This document shows, in pieces, positions 22,839 through 32,362 of a stretch of 47,400 bases of DNA. Location of the stretch: contig JAGOBB010000018.1 of assembly GCA_017983615.1 (NCBI GenBank), positions 1 to 47,400 of the forward strand, written 5' to 3'. This DNA comes from Azonexus sp. (GTDB lineage: Bacteria > Pseudomonadota > Gammaproteobacteria > Burkholderiales > Rhodocyclaceae). The translations under genes and the position numbers were made by a program. The notes below the pieces were generated by a model, which was not told the origin of the DNA, did no database searches, and saw only the letters and a list, made by a program, of their open reading frames with translations. Position 1 is the first letter of the stretch. Every line of letters starts with the position of its first letter.

Positions 22839-23282
22839 ATGGCCCAATACTATCCGCCCGTCGGTTTCCACTTCCTGGTCGAGTTCATCGGTCTGGCCGA
22901 CAGCGCCGACACGCGCTTCACCGAGGTTGGCGGGCTGACGGTCGAGATGGGCAGCGAGGAAATTACCGAGGGCGGCGAGAACCGCTTCGTGCAGAAGTAC
23001 CCGACCCGGGCCAAGTATCCGGAACTGGTGCTCAAGCGCGGGCTGCTCAAGAGTTCGGCGGTGTGGGACTGGGCCAAACAGTGCATCGTCGATTACCGGA
23101 TCGAGCCGCGCAGTGTCGACATCAAGCTGCTCAACGACGCCCACGAACCGCTGATGACCTGGCACGTCGTCGGCGCCTGGCCGACCAAGTGGTCGGTCGC
23201 AGATCTCAACGCCAGCAACAACGCGGTGGCCGTCGAATCGCTGCAACTGGCCTACCAGTATTTCACCGTCGACAAGTCCTGA
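22839..23282 (+). CDS. Second tube-family protein (Pvc5-like tube initiator)
   Basis: 147 residues. MAQYYPPVGFHFLVEFIG, FTEVGGLTVEMGSEEITEGG, LVLKRGLLKSSAVWDWAK and SLQLAYQYFTVDKS show the same fold as the main tube gene but a different sequence. In PVC such a paralogue forms the first ring joining the tube to the hub. Six bases separate it from the tube gene. Confidence 0.85.
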   Translation: MAQYYPPVGFHFLVEFIGLADSADTRFTEVGGLTVEMGSEEITEGGENRFVQKYPTRAKYPELVLKRGLLKSSAVWDWAKQCIVDYRIEPRSVDIKLLNDAHEPLMTWHVVGAWPTKWSVADLNASNNAVAVESLQLAYQYFTVDKS

Positions 23283-23291
23283 GGAACGAAC

Positions 23292-23462
23292 ATGCCCATC
23301 ATCGTCGATGAAGTGGTGATCTCCGTCGAAGTCGGCAACGCCGAAGCCGGCGGCGCCAGCGCTGCGGCGGCGGCTGCCCCGGCCGGCGAGGAGCGTCAGG
23401 CGCTGGTCGAGGAATGCGTCGCCCGCGTGCTGGAAATCCTGCGCGACCGGGAGGAGCCGTAA
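23292..23462 (+). CDS. Small eCIS protein, DUF5908 (Pvc6-like)
   Basis: 56 residues: MPIIVDEVVISVEVG, an Ala/Gly-rich middle, then EERQALVEECVARVLEILR. Very short proteins starting MPI.I.E..I...V and ending in an amphipathic helix are the DUF5908 family found in eCIS loci at exactly this place. ATG 23292 follows GAGGAA. It ends 1 bp before the next ATG. Probable small baseplate or hub component. Confidence 0.75.
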   Translation: MPIIVDEVVISVEVGNAEAGGASAAAAAAPAGEERQALVEECVARVLEILRDREEP

Positions 23463-23463
23463 C

Positions 23464-24138
23464 ATGATCCCCGCCGCCAGCGGCCGGCTCGAAAAGCTGC
23501 GCATCCAGGCCTTCACGACGCCCGACTACAGCGGCGCCGCGGCGCAGGAGTTCACCGCCTACGTCAATCCGGCCGAGATCACGCTCGGCTACGAGATCGA
23601 GTACGACGCCGCGCAGGGCTCGGGGACGACCAACAGCCGCATGGAGTTCAAGAAGATCAAGCCGGGCGACCTGACGCTGACCTTCTTCATCGACGGCACG
23701 GGCGCCAACGGCCAGCCGGCGGATGTTCAGGCCGAGGTCGAGAAATTCCAGACGGTGACCGGCTACAACGGCGACATCCACCGGCCGAATTACCTGAAGG
23801 TCGTCTGGGGCACGCTGCAGGTCAAGCGCTGCGTGCTGAAGAGCGCCTCCATCGCCTACAAGCTGTTCCGGCCGGACGGCGTGCCGCTGCGCGCCGTGAT
23901 CACCGCCACCTTCACCGACAACTCCGACGACCAGACGCGGGTCGCCATCGCCCAGGACCAGTCGCCGGACCTCACCCATCGCCGCGTCGTCAAGGCCGGC
24001 GACCGCCTGCCGGCGATGTGCCAGAAAATCTACGGCGATCCGCGCCTCTACCTGCGTGTCGCCGCTGCCAACGGTCTCGACGATTTCCGCCGGCTGGAGC
24101 CGGGCAGCGAAATCTACTTTCCGCCGCTGGAGAAATAG
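23464..24138 (+). CDS. LysM-containing baseplate hub protein (Pvc7-like)
   Basis: 224 residues. The N-terminal ~150 form a tube/hub fold (LRIQAFTTPDYSG, NPAEITLGYEIEY, DLTLTFFIDGTG). The C-terminal ~50 are a LysM domain (HRRVVKAGDRLPAMCQKIYGDP, ANGLDDFRRLEPGSEIYFPPL). Homologues such as phage T4 gp53/Pvc7 link the hub to the wedges. It follows DUF5908 directly and is 3 bp ahead of the spike gene. Confidence 0.85.
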   Translation: MIPAASGRLEKLRIQAFTTPDYSGAAAQEFTAYVNPAEITLGYEIEYDAAQGSGTTNSRMEFKKIKPGDLTLTFFIDGTGANGQPADVQAEVEKFQTVTGYNGDIHRPNYLKVVWGTLQVKRCVLKSASIAYKLFRPDGVPLRAVITATFTDNSDDQTRVAIAQDQSPDLTHRRVVKAGDRLPAMCQKIYGDPRLYLRVAAANGLDDFRRLEPGSEIYFPPLEK

Positions 24139-24141
24139 CCC

Positions 24142-25869
24142 GTGCCCGAAACCCGCGCCCTGCCGATCGCCGCCGAACACCGCGAATTCACCGTCAAGGT
24201 GGGCGGCCAGGCGATGCCGCGCGAGCACCAGCTGGTCGCGGTCAGTGTCAATGCTACGGTCAATCGGATTTCTTCGGCAAAACTGGTTTACATCGACGGT
24301 GCCCCTGCCAGCGGCCAGTTTCCGCTCAGCGACAGCGATCTGCTGAAACCCGGGCAGACCGTCGAAATCCTGGCCGGGGCGGGCAACAACCCGGTCTCCA
24401 TCTTCACCGGCGTGGTCGTCCGCCAGGGCGTCCGCGTCCGCGAGCGCGCCGCCTCGCAACTGGTCGTCGACTGCCGGCACGCGGCGATGAAGCTGAGCAT
24501 CGGCGAGCGTTCCAGTGATTATTACGACCAGTCCGACAGTGAGGTCATCACCGCCGTGCTCGATGCCGCCGGCGTCGGTAAGGAGGTCGAGGCGACGTCG
24601 CTGAAGCACAAGCAACTGCTGCAATACCACGCCACCGACTGGGATTTCCTGCTCGCCCGCGCCCGCGCCAACGGCCAGCTGGTCTGGTGCGAGGGCGACA
24701 AGCTGGTCGTCCGCAAGCCGGCCATTTCCGGCGCGACGGCGTGCACGCTGCAATACGGCGCCACCCTGCTCGAATTCGAGGGCGAGATCGACGCCCGCCT
24801 GCAGCACCCGGCTATCAACGGCGCCAGCTGGGATCCGGCCGGCCAGGAACTGGTCGCGGTCGAGGCGGCCAGCCCCGGCTTCACGCCGCCCGGTAACCTG
24901 ACTACCGATGACCTCGCCGCCGTCGCTGACCGCGCGCTCGACGTCCGTCACCCGGCGCTGACCGAGGCCGCCGCGCAGGCCTGGGTCGACGGCCTGGCCC
25001 TTTATCGCCGCCTCGACCAGGTCGCCGGGCGCGGCAAGTGCGCCGGCATTGCCACCCTCAAGCCCGGCGTCGTCGTCGAACTGGCCGGACTCGGCCGGCG
25101 CTTCAACGGCAAGGCGCTGGTCACCGGGGTGCGCCACGAATACAGCCTGATCCAGGGCTGGAAGACGCATGTCCAGTTTGGCGGCGTCGACCTCGATCCG
25201 CCACTCGCCGCGTCCTCGGCCGGCGGCCTGCTGCCTACCGTTTCCGGCCTGCAGGTTGGCGTCGTGACCAGCAACGAAGACCCGGACAGCGAACACCGCG
25301 TGCGCGTTCGCCTGCCGCTGCTCGGCCTGAGCGGCGACGGGCTGTGGGCGCGAGTGGCCAGCCTCGATGCCGGCGACGACCGCGGTTTCTTCTTCCGCCC
25401 GGAAATCGGCGACGAAGTGGCCGTCGGCTTTCTTGGTGACGACCCCAGCCATCCGGTCATCCTCGGCATGCTGCACAGCAGCGCCAAGGCGGCGCCGCTG
25501 GCCGGCTCCGACGACAACCACGAAAAGATGTTCAAGAGCCGTTCCGGCATGCGCGTGCATTTCGACGACGACAAGATCGTCATGACCCTGGATACCCCGG
25601 CCGGCAATTCCATCGTCCTCAACGAGGATGAGAAGTCGCTGACCCTGGCCGACCAGAACGGCAACAAGATCAAGCTGGACAGCGACGGCATCCACCTCGA
25701 AAGCGCCAAGGCTGTCGAATGGAAGGCCGGGACGGAAACCAAGATGGAGTCGAGCACCAGCTTCGAAATCAAGGCCGGTACCGAGCTGAAGCTCGAAGGC
25801 AGCACCAGTGCCGAGCTGGCGGGAGGCGGCAGCACCAAGGTGACTGGCGCCATGGTTCAGATCAACTAG
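24142..25869 (+). CDS. VgrG/gp5-gp27-like central spike protein (Pvc8-like)
   Basis: 575 residues, GTG start at 24142. The first ~370 residues are the gp27-like hub (FTVKVGGQAMP, LLKPGQTVEILAG, FLLARARANGQLVWCEGDKL). Next comes an OB-fold gp5 domain (LQVGVVTSNEDPDSEHRVRVRLPLL..-type, FFFRPEIGDEVAVGFLGDDPSHPVILG). The last ~100 residues form a beta-helical needle with repeated strands (IVLNEDEKSLTLADQNGNK, EIKAGTELKLEGS). Ends short of any fused effector domain. It assembles as a trimer tipped by the PAAR protein next door. Confidence 0.92.
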   Translation: MPETRALPIAAEHREFTVKVGGQAMPREHQLVAVSVNATVNRISSAKLVYIDGAPASGQFPLSDSDLLKPGQTVEILAGAGNNPVSIFTGVVVRQGVRVRERAASQLVVDCRHAAMKLSIGERSSDYYDQSDSEVITAVLDAAGVGKEVEATSLKHKQLLQYHATDWDFLLARARANGQLVWCEGDKLVVRKPAISGATACTLQYGATLLEFEGEIDARLQHPAINGASWDPAGQELVAVEAASPGFTPPGNLTTDDLAAVADRALDVRHPALTEAAAQAWVDGLALYRRLDQVAGRGKCAGIATLKPGVVVELAGLGRRFNGKALVTGVRHEYSLIQGWKTHVQFGGVDLDPPLAASSAGGLLPTVSGLQVGVVTSNEDPDSEHRVRVRLPLLGLSGDGLWARVASLDAGDDRGFFFRPEIGDEVAVGFLGDDPSHPVILGMLHSSAKAAPLAGSDDNHEKMFKSRSGMRVHFDDDKIVMTLDTPAGNSIVLNEDEKSLTLADQNGNKIKLDSDGIHLESAKAVEWKAGTETKMESSTSFEIKAGTELKLEGSTSAELAGGGSTKVTGAMVQIN

Positions 25870-25889
25870 GCCGGATAGAGGAGAGCGCG

Positions 25890-26168
25890 ATGCCAGCAGC
25901 AGCCTGTGTCGGCGACACCACCAGCCATGGCGGCACGATTACCGGGCCGGGCGTGGCGACGGTCATGATCGGCGGCAAGCCGGCCGCCGTGCTCGGCGAC
26001 ATGCACGCCTGTTCTTTGCCGCCGAGCGGCCATCAGCCGACGGTCAGCCCGTTCACCGCCGGCAGCGGCACGGTGATGATAGCCGGCCGGCCGGCCCTGC
26101 GCGTCGGCGATGCCTGCGCCTGCGGCGCCTCGGCCGTGGTCGGCTGTCCGACGGTGATGCTCGGATGA
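25890..26168 (+). CDS. PAAR-repeat spike tip protein (Pvc10-like)
   Basis: 92 residues from ATG 25890 with AGAGGAGAG ahead. It starts PAAACVGDTTSHGGTITGPG, with the conserved internal VMIGGKPAAVLGDMHAC and VMIAGRPALRVGDACACG segments; the His and Cys residues are those that bind zinc in the PAAR cone. It sharpens the spike tip. No fused toxin domain. Confidence 0.92.
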   Translation: MPAAACVGDTTSHGGTITGPGVATVMIGGKPAAVLGDMHACSLPPSGHQPTVSPFTAGSGTVMIAGRPALRVGDACACGASAVVGCPTVMLG

Positions 26169-26177
26169 CGGCGATGT

Positions 26178-26225
26178 CCGGAAAATTTCGAATTTGGCCA
26201 TTTTTTTGGGCCGACCGTAGCATTT
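26178..26225 (-). repeat. Dispersed ATGCTACGG repeat within the eCIS operon
   Basis: On the minus strand: AAATGCTACGGTCGGCCC, seven A, TGGCC, AAATTCGAAATTTTCCGG. It fills most of the 82-bp spacer between the PAAR and gp25 genes; opposite orientation to most other copies. Confidence 0.85.
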
Positions 26226-26250
26226 GCGTGACGGCCGGCGGAGCGCGGGC

Positions 26251-26697
26251 ATGAGCGACAGCGACGAACTCTATCAATCCTTCCTCGGCACCGGCTGGAG
26301 CTTTCCGCCGCGCTTCGCCGGGGGCGGGGTGGCGATGGCGGCCGACGAGGTCGACATCCATGAAAGCCTGGTCCTGCTGTTCGGCACCGCGGCCGGCGAG
26401 CGACTGTTCGAGCCGAAATACGGCCTCGACATGCACGAGCTGATGTTCGAGCCGATGAGTACGACCATGCGCACGCTGCTGCTCGACCGAATCCGCACCG
26501 CCATCCTGATCTACGAGCCGCGCATCAAGCTGCTCGACCTCAGCCTCGACCGTTCCGAACCGACCGACGGCCGGCTGGAGATCGTCCTCGAATACGAAGT
26601 GCGCGCCACCAATTCGCGCTTCAATCTGGTCTTCCCCTTCTACCGCACCGACAGCAACGAGCTGCGCGCCGCGGTGGCCGGGGTGGGCGGCACCTGA
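26251..26697 (+). CDS. Baseplate wedge protein, gp25/lysozyme-like fold (Pvc9-like)
   Basis: 148 residues from ATG 26251. It has the gp25 features: LGTGWSFPPRF, then DEVDIHESLVLLFGTAAGERLF, PKYGLDMHELMFEP and the acidic IRTAILIYEPRIKLLDLSL segment. gp25 starts sheath polymerisation at the baseplate. The frame extends to 26224 but that part includes the repeat. Confidence 0.9.
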   Translation: MSDSDELYQSFLGTGWSFPPRFAGGGVAMAADEVDIHESLVLLFGTAAGERLFEPKYGLDMHELMFEPMSTTMRTLLLDRIRTAILIYEPRIKLLDLSLDRSEPTDGRLEIVLEYEVRATNSRFNLVFPFYRTDSNELRAAVAGVGGT

Positions 26698-26706
26698 TCG
26701 AGCACC

Positions 26707-29700
26707 ATGGCCAGCGACCGCATCCTCGACAACGCCATCGCCCGCCCCGGCCAGAGCCAGGACGAGCGCACGCCGGTTGCCCTCGACCCGGCCCACGCCC
26801 CGGTTGATGCCCGTTCACCAACCGAACGCCTGGCTGAAGCCCGGCGCCTGGCCGAACATCTGCGCTACTACGGCTTCGACCCCGACAAGGCGGTCGGCGA
26901 CTGGCGTGACTATTTTCCGGACAACGCCGGCGACCTGCTGGCCCGCGACGACGGCAGCGTGCCGCCGCACCTCGGCCTGTTCGGCGCCTTCCTGCACCAG
27001 CTCGAACCGGCGCGTGACGCGCTCAACGCGCTGACCGGCAGCCACCTCGATTTCCAGTACCGGCGCGTCCTCGGCTTCGAATCGCTGCCGGCCCAGCCCG
27101 AACACGCCCATCTGACGCTGGAACTGAAGAAGGGCGCCGCCGCGCTGGCCATCACTCCGGACCACCGCTTCAGCGGCGGCAAGGACGCACAGGGCGCCGA
27201 ACGCCTCTACCAGCCGCTGCGCGAGACGGTAATCGGCCAGGGCAAGGTGACGTCGCTGCACAGCATCCATCGCTCGGCGACTGCCGGCCTGCGCTTCGCG
27301 CCGGTCGCCGATTCGGCCGACGGCCTCGGTGCCCCGCTCGATCCGCTGCGTCCGCACTGGCCGGCCTTCGGCCATGCCGGGCTGGCCGCGGCGCCGGTCG
27401 GCTGCGCGCTGGCCGGACCGGTGCTGCGCATGCGCGAAGGCACGCGCGCCATCGGCATCGACCTGACGCTGGCTTTTCTCGAAACCGGCCAGACAGGGCC
27501 GGCGCTGGCCGACAAGCTGCACGCCTACATCACCGGGCAGAGCGGCTGGCTCGGCCCTTATCCGCTCAGCGGCAGCCTGGCCGGCGCGACGCTGACCCTT
27601 GGCTTCTCGGTTGCCGCCGACGAGCCGCCAGTCATCGACTACGACCCGGCCGTGCACGGCGGCGCCTTCGCGGCTGGCGCGCCGGTCGTCCAGTTGCTGC
27701 TGCGTCCTGAGGCGGCAGCCAGCTACGCGTCACTCGCCCGCCTGCGCGTCGACAAGGCCGCGCTGCGCGTCAGCGTCGGCGGCGTGCGGGGCCTGAGCCT
27801 GGAAAACGACCACGGCACGCTCAACCCGAAAAAGGCCTTTCAGCCCTTTGGCCCGCAACCGGTCAAGGGGTCGCGCTTCATGATCGGCTGCGACGAAGCC
27901 CTGGCCAAGCAACTGACCGACCTCAAGGTGGCGCTGCGCTGGCAGGGCGCGCCGGGCAGCCTGTCCGGCTGGTACACCAGCTACCCGAGCGTCGGCCTGA
28001 TGGCCAACGGGGTCAGCGCCCAGCTGGTTTACGCCGACCGCAGCGGCAACACGACCAGCCGCGAACTCGACCTGATGGCGCGCAGCGACGGCGTCACCAC
28101 GCTCAGCCCGAGTTCGCCGCCGCCCGCCGCCTATGCCCTGCCGTCCTACGGTGGCTTCCTCTATTCGATGATGTCGGCCGGCAGCGCGGTCGGCCGGCTG
28201 TTCGGCAAGCGTTACGCCAAGACCCTGCCGGTCTTCCTGCGCGAGGACGTGCCGCCGCCGGCGGCGCGCAGCGGCTACGTCACCGTCGCCCTGGTCGACG
28301 ACTTCCTGCACGCCGAGTACCGCAAGGAAACCCTGCGCCTGGCCAAGACGCCGGGCAATACGACGGTGCTCAACGAGCCCTACACGCCGACCGTGCAGGA
28401 CATCACGCTGAGCTACGCCGCCGTCTCGCCGACCATCGACCTGACGTTGAAGGACGAGGGCACCTTCGCCGCCGGGCTGGAGGTCCAGTTCTTCCACGTC
28501 GGCCCCTTCGGCCAGCGCCGCGAGCATGGCTTCCTGCGCAGCCAGCTCGACTGGGTGGCCGACAAGTCGCTCAGCCTGCTGCCGGTTTTCCCGGAGGCTG
28601 GCGAATTCATCGTCGGCCTGGCCGGCGTCGGGGCCGGCGACAGCATCCACCTGCTGCTGCAGGTCGCCGAAGGCAGCGCCGATCCCGAACTGCCCGCTCA
28701 GACCGTGCGCTGGTCGGTGCTCAGCGACAATTACTGGCGGCCGGTCGCGGCCGACGAAATGGCCCTCGATACGACCCGCTCGCTGCGCGCCAGCGGCATC
28801 GTCGGCGTCGTCCTCGGCCGCACGACGACGGCCGACAACACCTGGCTGCCGCCCGGCCAGGTCTGGCTCAAGGCATCGGTGCCCGAACACCCTGCTGCCG
28901 CCTGCCGGCTGCTCGCCGTGCGCCCCAATGCCGTCGAGGTGGAGCGCCTGTGGCCGCAAGATACCGCTTCGCCGGCCGTCGATACCCTGCCCGCCGGCAG
29001 CATCGCCAAACTGTTGGCGGCGCCGGCCGGACTCAAACAGGTTGCCCAGCCCTACGCCACCTTCGGCGGCCGGGCGGCCGAAAGCGAGGCGATGCGCAAC
29101 CGCCGCGCCGCCGAGCGCCTGCGCCACCGCCAGCGCTGCGTCACCGCCTGGGACTACGAACGCCTGCTGCTCGAAGCCTTCCCGGCCGTCCATCGGGTCA
29201 AGTGCATTCCGCACGCCAGCGACACGTCGTGGATGGCCCCCGGCAACGTGCTGGTCGTCGCCATTCCCGACCTGCGCAACCAGAACGCCGTCGACCCGCT
29301 GCAGCCGCGCGTCGATCTCGACACCCTGACGCAGATGGCCGAACTGGCTCGCCGTCAGTCCGGGCCGCAGGTCGTCGTTCGCGTCCGCAACGCCCATTAC
29401 GTGCCGATTCGCCTCGATTTCAAGGTGCGCTTCCGGCCCTGCCTGCCTTTCGACTACAGCCGCCAGCAACTGCACGAGGCTTTGGTCCGCGCCCTGTCGC
29501 CGTGGGCCTTCAGCGATGCGCCGCTGCAATTCGGCGGCCGCCTGTACCGCTCGGCGCTGCTCGATTTTGTCGAGGAACTGCCCTACGTCGACTACGTCAC
29601 CGATTTCCGCTGTGGCCTGGCCGGCCCCGGCGACCTGCTGCTCAACGATGTCGCCGAGATCACCGTCGACCGGCCCGATGCCATCCTGGTCTCGGCCGAC

Positions 29701-29727
29701 CGCCACCTGATCGCCGAAGCGCCCTGA
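26707..29727 (+). CDS. Large baseplate wedge protein (Pvc11-like, J/gp6 family)
   Basis: 1006 residues. N-terminal AEHLRYYGFDPDKAVGDWRDYF and later segments, and a C-terminal part with RRAAERLRHRQRCVTAWDYERLLLEAFP-type, IPDLRNQNAVDPLQPRVD and VRVRNAHYVPIRLDFKVRF, match the eCIS baseplate J-like wedge. It binds gp25 and the sister wedge protein encoded next. Nine bases after gp25 and 13 before the next gene. Confidence 0.85.
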   Translation: MASDRILDNAIARPGQSQDERTPVALDPAHAPVDARSPTERLAEARRLAEHLRYYGFDPDKAVGDWRDYFPDNAGDLLARDDGSVPPHLGLFGAFLHQLEPARDALNALTGSHLDFQYRRVLGFESLPAQPEHAHLTLELKKGAAALAITPDHRFSGGKDAQGAERLYQPLRETVIGQGKVTSLHSIHRSATAGLRFAPVADSADGLGAPLDPLRPHWPAFGHAGLAAAPVGCALAGPVLRMREGTRAIGIDLTLAFLETGQTGPALADKLHAYITGQSGWLGPYPLSGSLAGATLTLGFSVAADEPPVIDYDPAVHGGAFAAGAPVVQLLLRPEAAASYASLARLRVDKAALRVSVGGVRGLSLENDHGTLNPKKAFQPFGPQPVKGSRFMIGCDEALAKQLTDLKVALRWQGAPGSLSGWYTSYPSVGLMANGVSAQLVYADRSGNTTSRELDLMARSDGVTTLSPSSPPPAAYALPSYGGFLYSMMSAGSAVGRLFGKRYAKTLPVFLREDVPPPAARSGYVTVALVDDFLHAEYRKETLRLAKTPGNTTVLNEPYTPTVQDITLSYAAVSPTIDLTLKDEGTFAAGLEVQFFHVGPFGQRREHGFLRSQLDWVADKSLSLLPVFPEAGEFIVGLAGVGAGDSIHLLLQVAEGSADPELPAQTVRWSVLSDNYWRPVAADEMALDTTRSLRASGIVGVVLGRTTTADNTWLPPGQVWLKASVPEHPAAACRLLAVRPNAVEVERLWPQDTASPAVDTLPAGSIAKLLAAPAGLKQVAQPYATFGGRAAESEAMRNRRAAERLRHRQRCVTAWDYERLLLEAFPAVHRVKCIPHASDTSWMAPGNVLVVAIPDLRNQNAVDPLQPRVDLDTLTQMAELARRQSGPQVVVRVRNAHYVPIRLDFKVRFRPCLPFDYSRQQLHEALVRALSPWAFSDAPLQFGGRLYRSALLDFVEELPYVDYVTDFRCGLAGPGDLLLNDVAEITVDRPDAILVSADRHLIAEAP

Positions 29728-29740
29728 GCGAGAACCGACC

Positions 29741-32347
29741 ATGCTGCTCCATCCGACCATCCCGTCCGTTCCCGAAACCGATCCGGCGCTCGACCAGCGG
29801 GCCCTGTTCGCCCTCGGGCTGGACCACGTGCGCCGCCTGTCGCGCCGTCAATGGACCGACCACAACATCCACGACCCCGGCATCACGACGCTGGAACTGC
29901 TCGCCTACGCGCTGACCGACCTCACCTACCGCGCCCGCTATCCGCTCGAAGACCTGCTGGCGGCGCCGGAAGACAATGCGGCGGCGATGGCCGGGCAATT
30001 CTTCAGTGCCCGGCGCATCCTGCCCGGCCGGGCGGTCAGCGAAACCGACTACCGCAAGCTGCTGATCGACCTGCCCGACGTCAAGAATGCCTGGCTGCAG
30101 CCGGCGCCGCGCACGCTCTACGCCAATCCGGGCGAAGGCTCGCTGGCCGTCGCGCCGACCGGCGAGCGGGGCGAAATCGAGGTCACCGTACGTGGCCGCT
30201 ACACCGTCCTGGTCGATTACATGGATCAGGTGACGACGGCCGAACAGCGCGCCGCGACGGATCGCAACGTGCTCGCCACGCTGCACGCCAATCGCGGGCT
30301 GGGCGACGATTTCGTCGGCGTGTCGGCGGTCGGCGCGCAGGCCTACAGCCTGTGTGCCGAAATCGACATCGCGCCGGAAGCCGACGCCGACGCGGTGGCG
30401 GCGAGCATTGCCTTCGCCGTCGACCGCTTCCTGGCGCCGCCAGTCGCCAACTACCGGCTGGCCGAAATGCTGGAAAAGCCCCGCCGCGACGGCAGCCGGC
30501 GGACGCTGCCGGAAATCTTCGAAGGCCCGCTGCTGACCAACGGTTTCATCGACGACGACGAACTCGCCGACGCCGGCCTGCGCAGCGAAATCCGCCTGTC
30601 CGACGTGATCAGCGTGATCATGGACCTGCCCGGCGTGGTCGCCATCCGCGACATCGTGATGAACCCGATGGCAATGGTCGACGGCAAGCTGAAGGCCATC
30701 GAGCCAGCCGACAAGTGGCGCCTGCCGGTGCCGCCGGGCCGCCAGCCGCGGCTCTGCGACCAGTGCGGCCGGCTGGTTTTCTACAAACGCAACCTGCCGA
30801 TTCCGCCCAGGGCCGAGCGGGTCGCCACCTTGCTCGACGAGCTGCGCTCGGCCGAACGCCAGAAGCTCGAAACGCCGATCACCGACGATCAGCCGATCCC
30901 GCTCGGCCGCTACCGCGCCCCCGGCGCCTACCGTTCCTTCCAGCACGAATTCCCGGTCATCTACGGTCTGTCCGAGATGGGCCTGTCACCGGGCGCAACG
31001 CCGCAGCGGGCGGCGCAGGCGCTGCAGTTCAAGGCCTGGCTGGTCTTTTTCGATCAGGTGATGGCCAACTACCTGGCCCAGCTGGCGCACGTCGGCGAGC
31101 TGTTCTCGATGCGCCCCGACCTCGGGCAGAGCTATTTCAGCCAGCTGGTCACGACTTTCCCGGACTGGCCGAAGGTTTACGCCGAAGGCTTCGACGCCGC
31201 GGCACTCGCCGCCCAGGTCGTCGAGCCGGGCGGCGCCGGTATCGTCCGCCGCAACCGCTTCCTCGATCATCTGCTGGCGCGCTACGCCGAGGATTTCCAG
31301 GAATACGTGGCGATCATGCAGGCCCGCTTCGGCATGGGGCCGGTCCAGGCCGCCGCGGCCAAAGGCCACTTTTTGCAGAATTTGCCCGAAATCGGGGCCG
31401 ACCGTAGCATTGCCTACGACGCGACCCGGCGCGATCCGGCCGACCTCTGGAACAGCGCCAACGTCTCCGGTTTCGAGCGGCGCATCGCCCGCCTGCTCGA
31501 CATGGCCAACCCGACGCGGCGCAACCTCTCCGAAGTGGCTTACGACACCTACGCCGAAATCGACAAGACGCCGGACGACGAATTCCGCTTCCGCGTTCGC
31601 CATCCGGTCGACGGCAAGATACTGCTCTCGGGCACCACCAACTACCTCTCCGAGTCCGCGGCGCGCGACGCCATGGAAACCGCCGTCGCCCACGCCCAGC
31701 GCCCCGAGGCCTACCAGCGGCGGACAGCCAGCGACGGCCGGCCCTACTTCAACATCGTCGATGCCGGCGGCGACATCATCGCCCGGCGCATCGAGTACTT
31801 CGCCACGGTCGAGGCGATGGAGAGCGCGATTTCGGCGCTGATCGCCCACCTGCAGACCTACTACAGCGGCGAAGGCCTCTACGTCGTCGAGCACATCCTG
31901 CTCCTGCCCGAGGAGTCCGGCGACCCCTTGATGGACATCTGCGTCGATACGGCCTGCACCGACTGCGCCGACGCCGATCCCTACACCTATCGCGTCACCG
32001 TGGTTCTGCCGGCCTTTACCGGGCGCTTCCGCGACATGGATTTCCGCCGCTTCGTCGAGGAAACCCTGCGCCAGGAAATGCCGGCCCACATCCTGCCGCG
32101 CATTTGCTGGGTCAACAGCGACGACATGGCGGCCATCGAAAAGGCCTACCGCGACTGGCTGGCCATCCGTTCCGGCGCCGCCACCGCCGGCCGGGCCGAC
32201 AAGATCGCCGCCCTCAACCGCGCCCTGACCCGGGCCAAGAACGTCTATCCGAGCAGCGGCCTGCATCCTTGCGGCCAGCTCGAACCGCCGCCCTTCATGC
32301 TCGGCCGCACTGCCCTGGGCAGCGCCGGCGAGCCCCTCGATTCATAA
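29741..32347 (+). CDS. Second baseplate wedge protein (Pvc12-like)
   Basis: 868 residues. WTDHNIHDPGITTLELLAYALTDLTYRARYPLEDLL at the N-terminus is the hallmark of the eCIS Pvc12/gp6-like family (DUF/baseplate assembly protein). A Cys-pair LCDQCG near 342 and further Cys CVDTACTDCADAD near 733-745 suggest metal sites. In the middle (about 540-557) KGHFLQNLPEIGADRSIA overlaps a dispersed repeat on the minus strand. The segment aligns with a normal family region, so function is probably kept. Confidence 0.82.
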   Translation: MLLHPTIPSVPETDPALDQRALFALGLDHVRRLSRRQWTDHNIHDPGITTLELLAYALTDLTYRARYPLEDLLAAPEDNAAAMAGQFFSARRILPGRAVSETDYRKLLIDLPDVKNAWLQPAPRTLYANPGEGSLAVAPTGERGEIEVTVRGRYTVLVDYMDQVTTAEQRAATDRNVLATLHANRGLGDDFVGVSAVGAQAYSLCAEIDIAPEADADAVAASIAFAVDRFLAPPVANYRLAEMLEKPRRDGSRRTLPEIFEGPLLTNGFIDDDELADAGLRSEIRLSDVISVIMDLPGVVAIRDIVMNPMAMVDGKLKAIEPADKWRLPVPPGRQPRLCDQCGRLVFYKRNLPIPPRAERVATLLDELRSAERQKLETPITDDQPIPLGRYRAPGAYRSFQHEFPVIYGLSEMGLSPGATPQRAAQALQFKAWLVFFDQVMANYLAQLAHVGELFSMRPDLGQSYFSQLVTTFPDWPKVYAEGFDAAALAAQVVEPGGAGIVRRNRFLDHLLARYAEDFQEYVAIMQARFGMGPVQAAAAKGHFLQNLPEIGADRSIAYDATRRDPADLWNSANVSGFERRIARLLDMANPTRRNLSEVAYDTYAEIDKTPDDEFRFRVRHPVDGKILLSGTTNYLSESAARDAMETAVAHAQRPEAYQRRTASDGRPYFNIVDAGGDIIARRIEYFATVEAMESAISALIAHLQTYYSGEGLYVVEHILLLPEESGDPLMDICVDTACTDCADADPYTYRVTVVLPAFTGRFRDMDFRRFVEETLRQEMPAHILPRICWVNSDDMAAIEKAYRDWLAIRSGAATAGRADKIAALNRALTRAKNVYPSSGLHPCGQLEPPPFMLGRTALGSAGEPLDS
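31362..31411 (-). repeat. Dispersed repeat copy inside the second baseplate gene
   Basis: On the minus strand AATGCTACGGTCGGCCCCG, then ATTTCGGGCAAATTC and a short A-tract. The first 16 bases match the consensus exactly and the rest is diverged. It is in frame and encodes the reverse-strand peptide NLPEIGADRSIA. Partial match, so a shared ancestral codon run cannot be excluded. Confidence 0.5.
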
Positions 32348-32362
32348 ACCGGGAGTCCGACC

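Noticed and set aside
24249-24275. ATGCTACGGTC match inside the spike gene
   Set aside because: Only about 12 bases match and the rest (AATCGG...) departs from the repeat; the encoded NATVNRI is a normal part of the hub fold.
27730-29760. 676-codon antisense frame over the first large baseplate gene
   Set aside because: Low-complexity Arg/Gly/Ala shadow frame without ribosome site or family motif.
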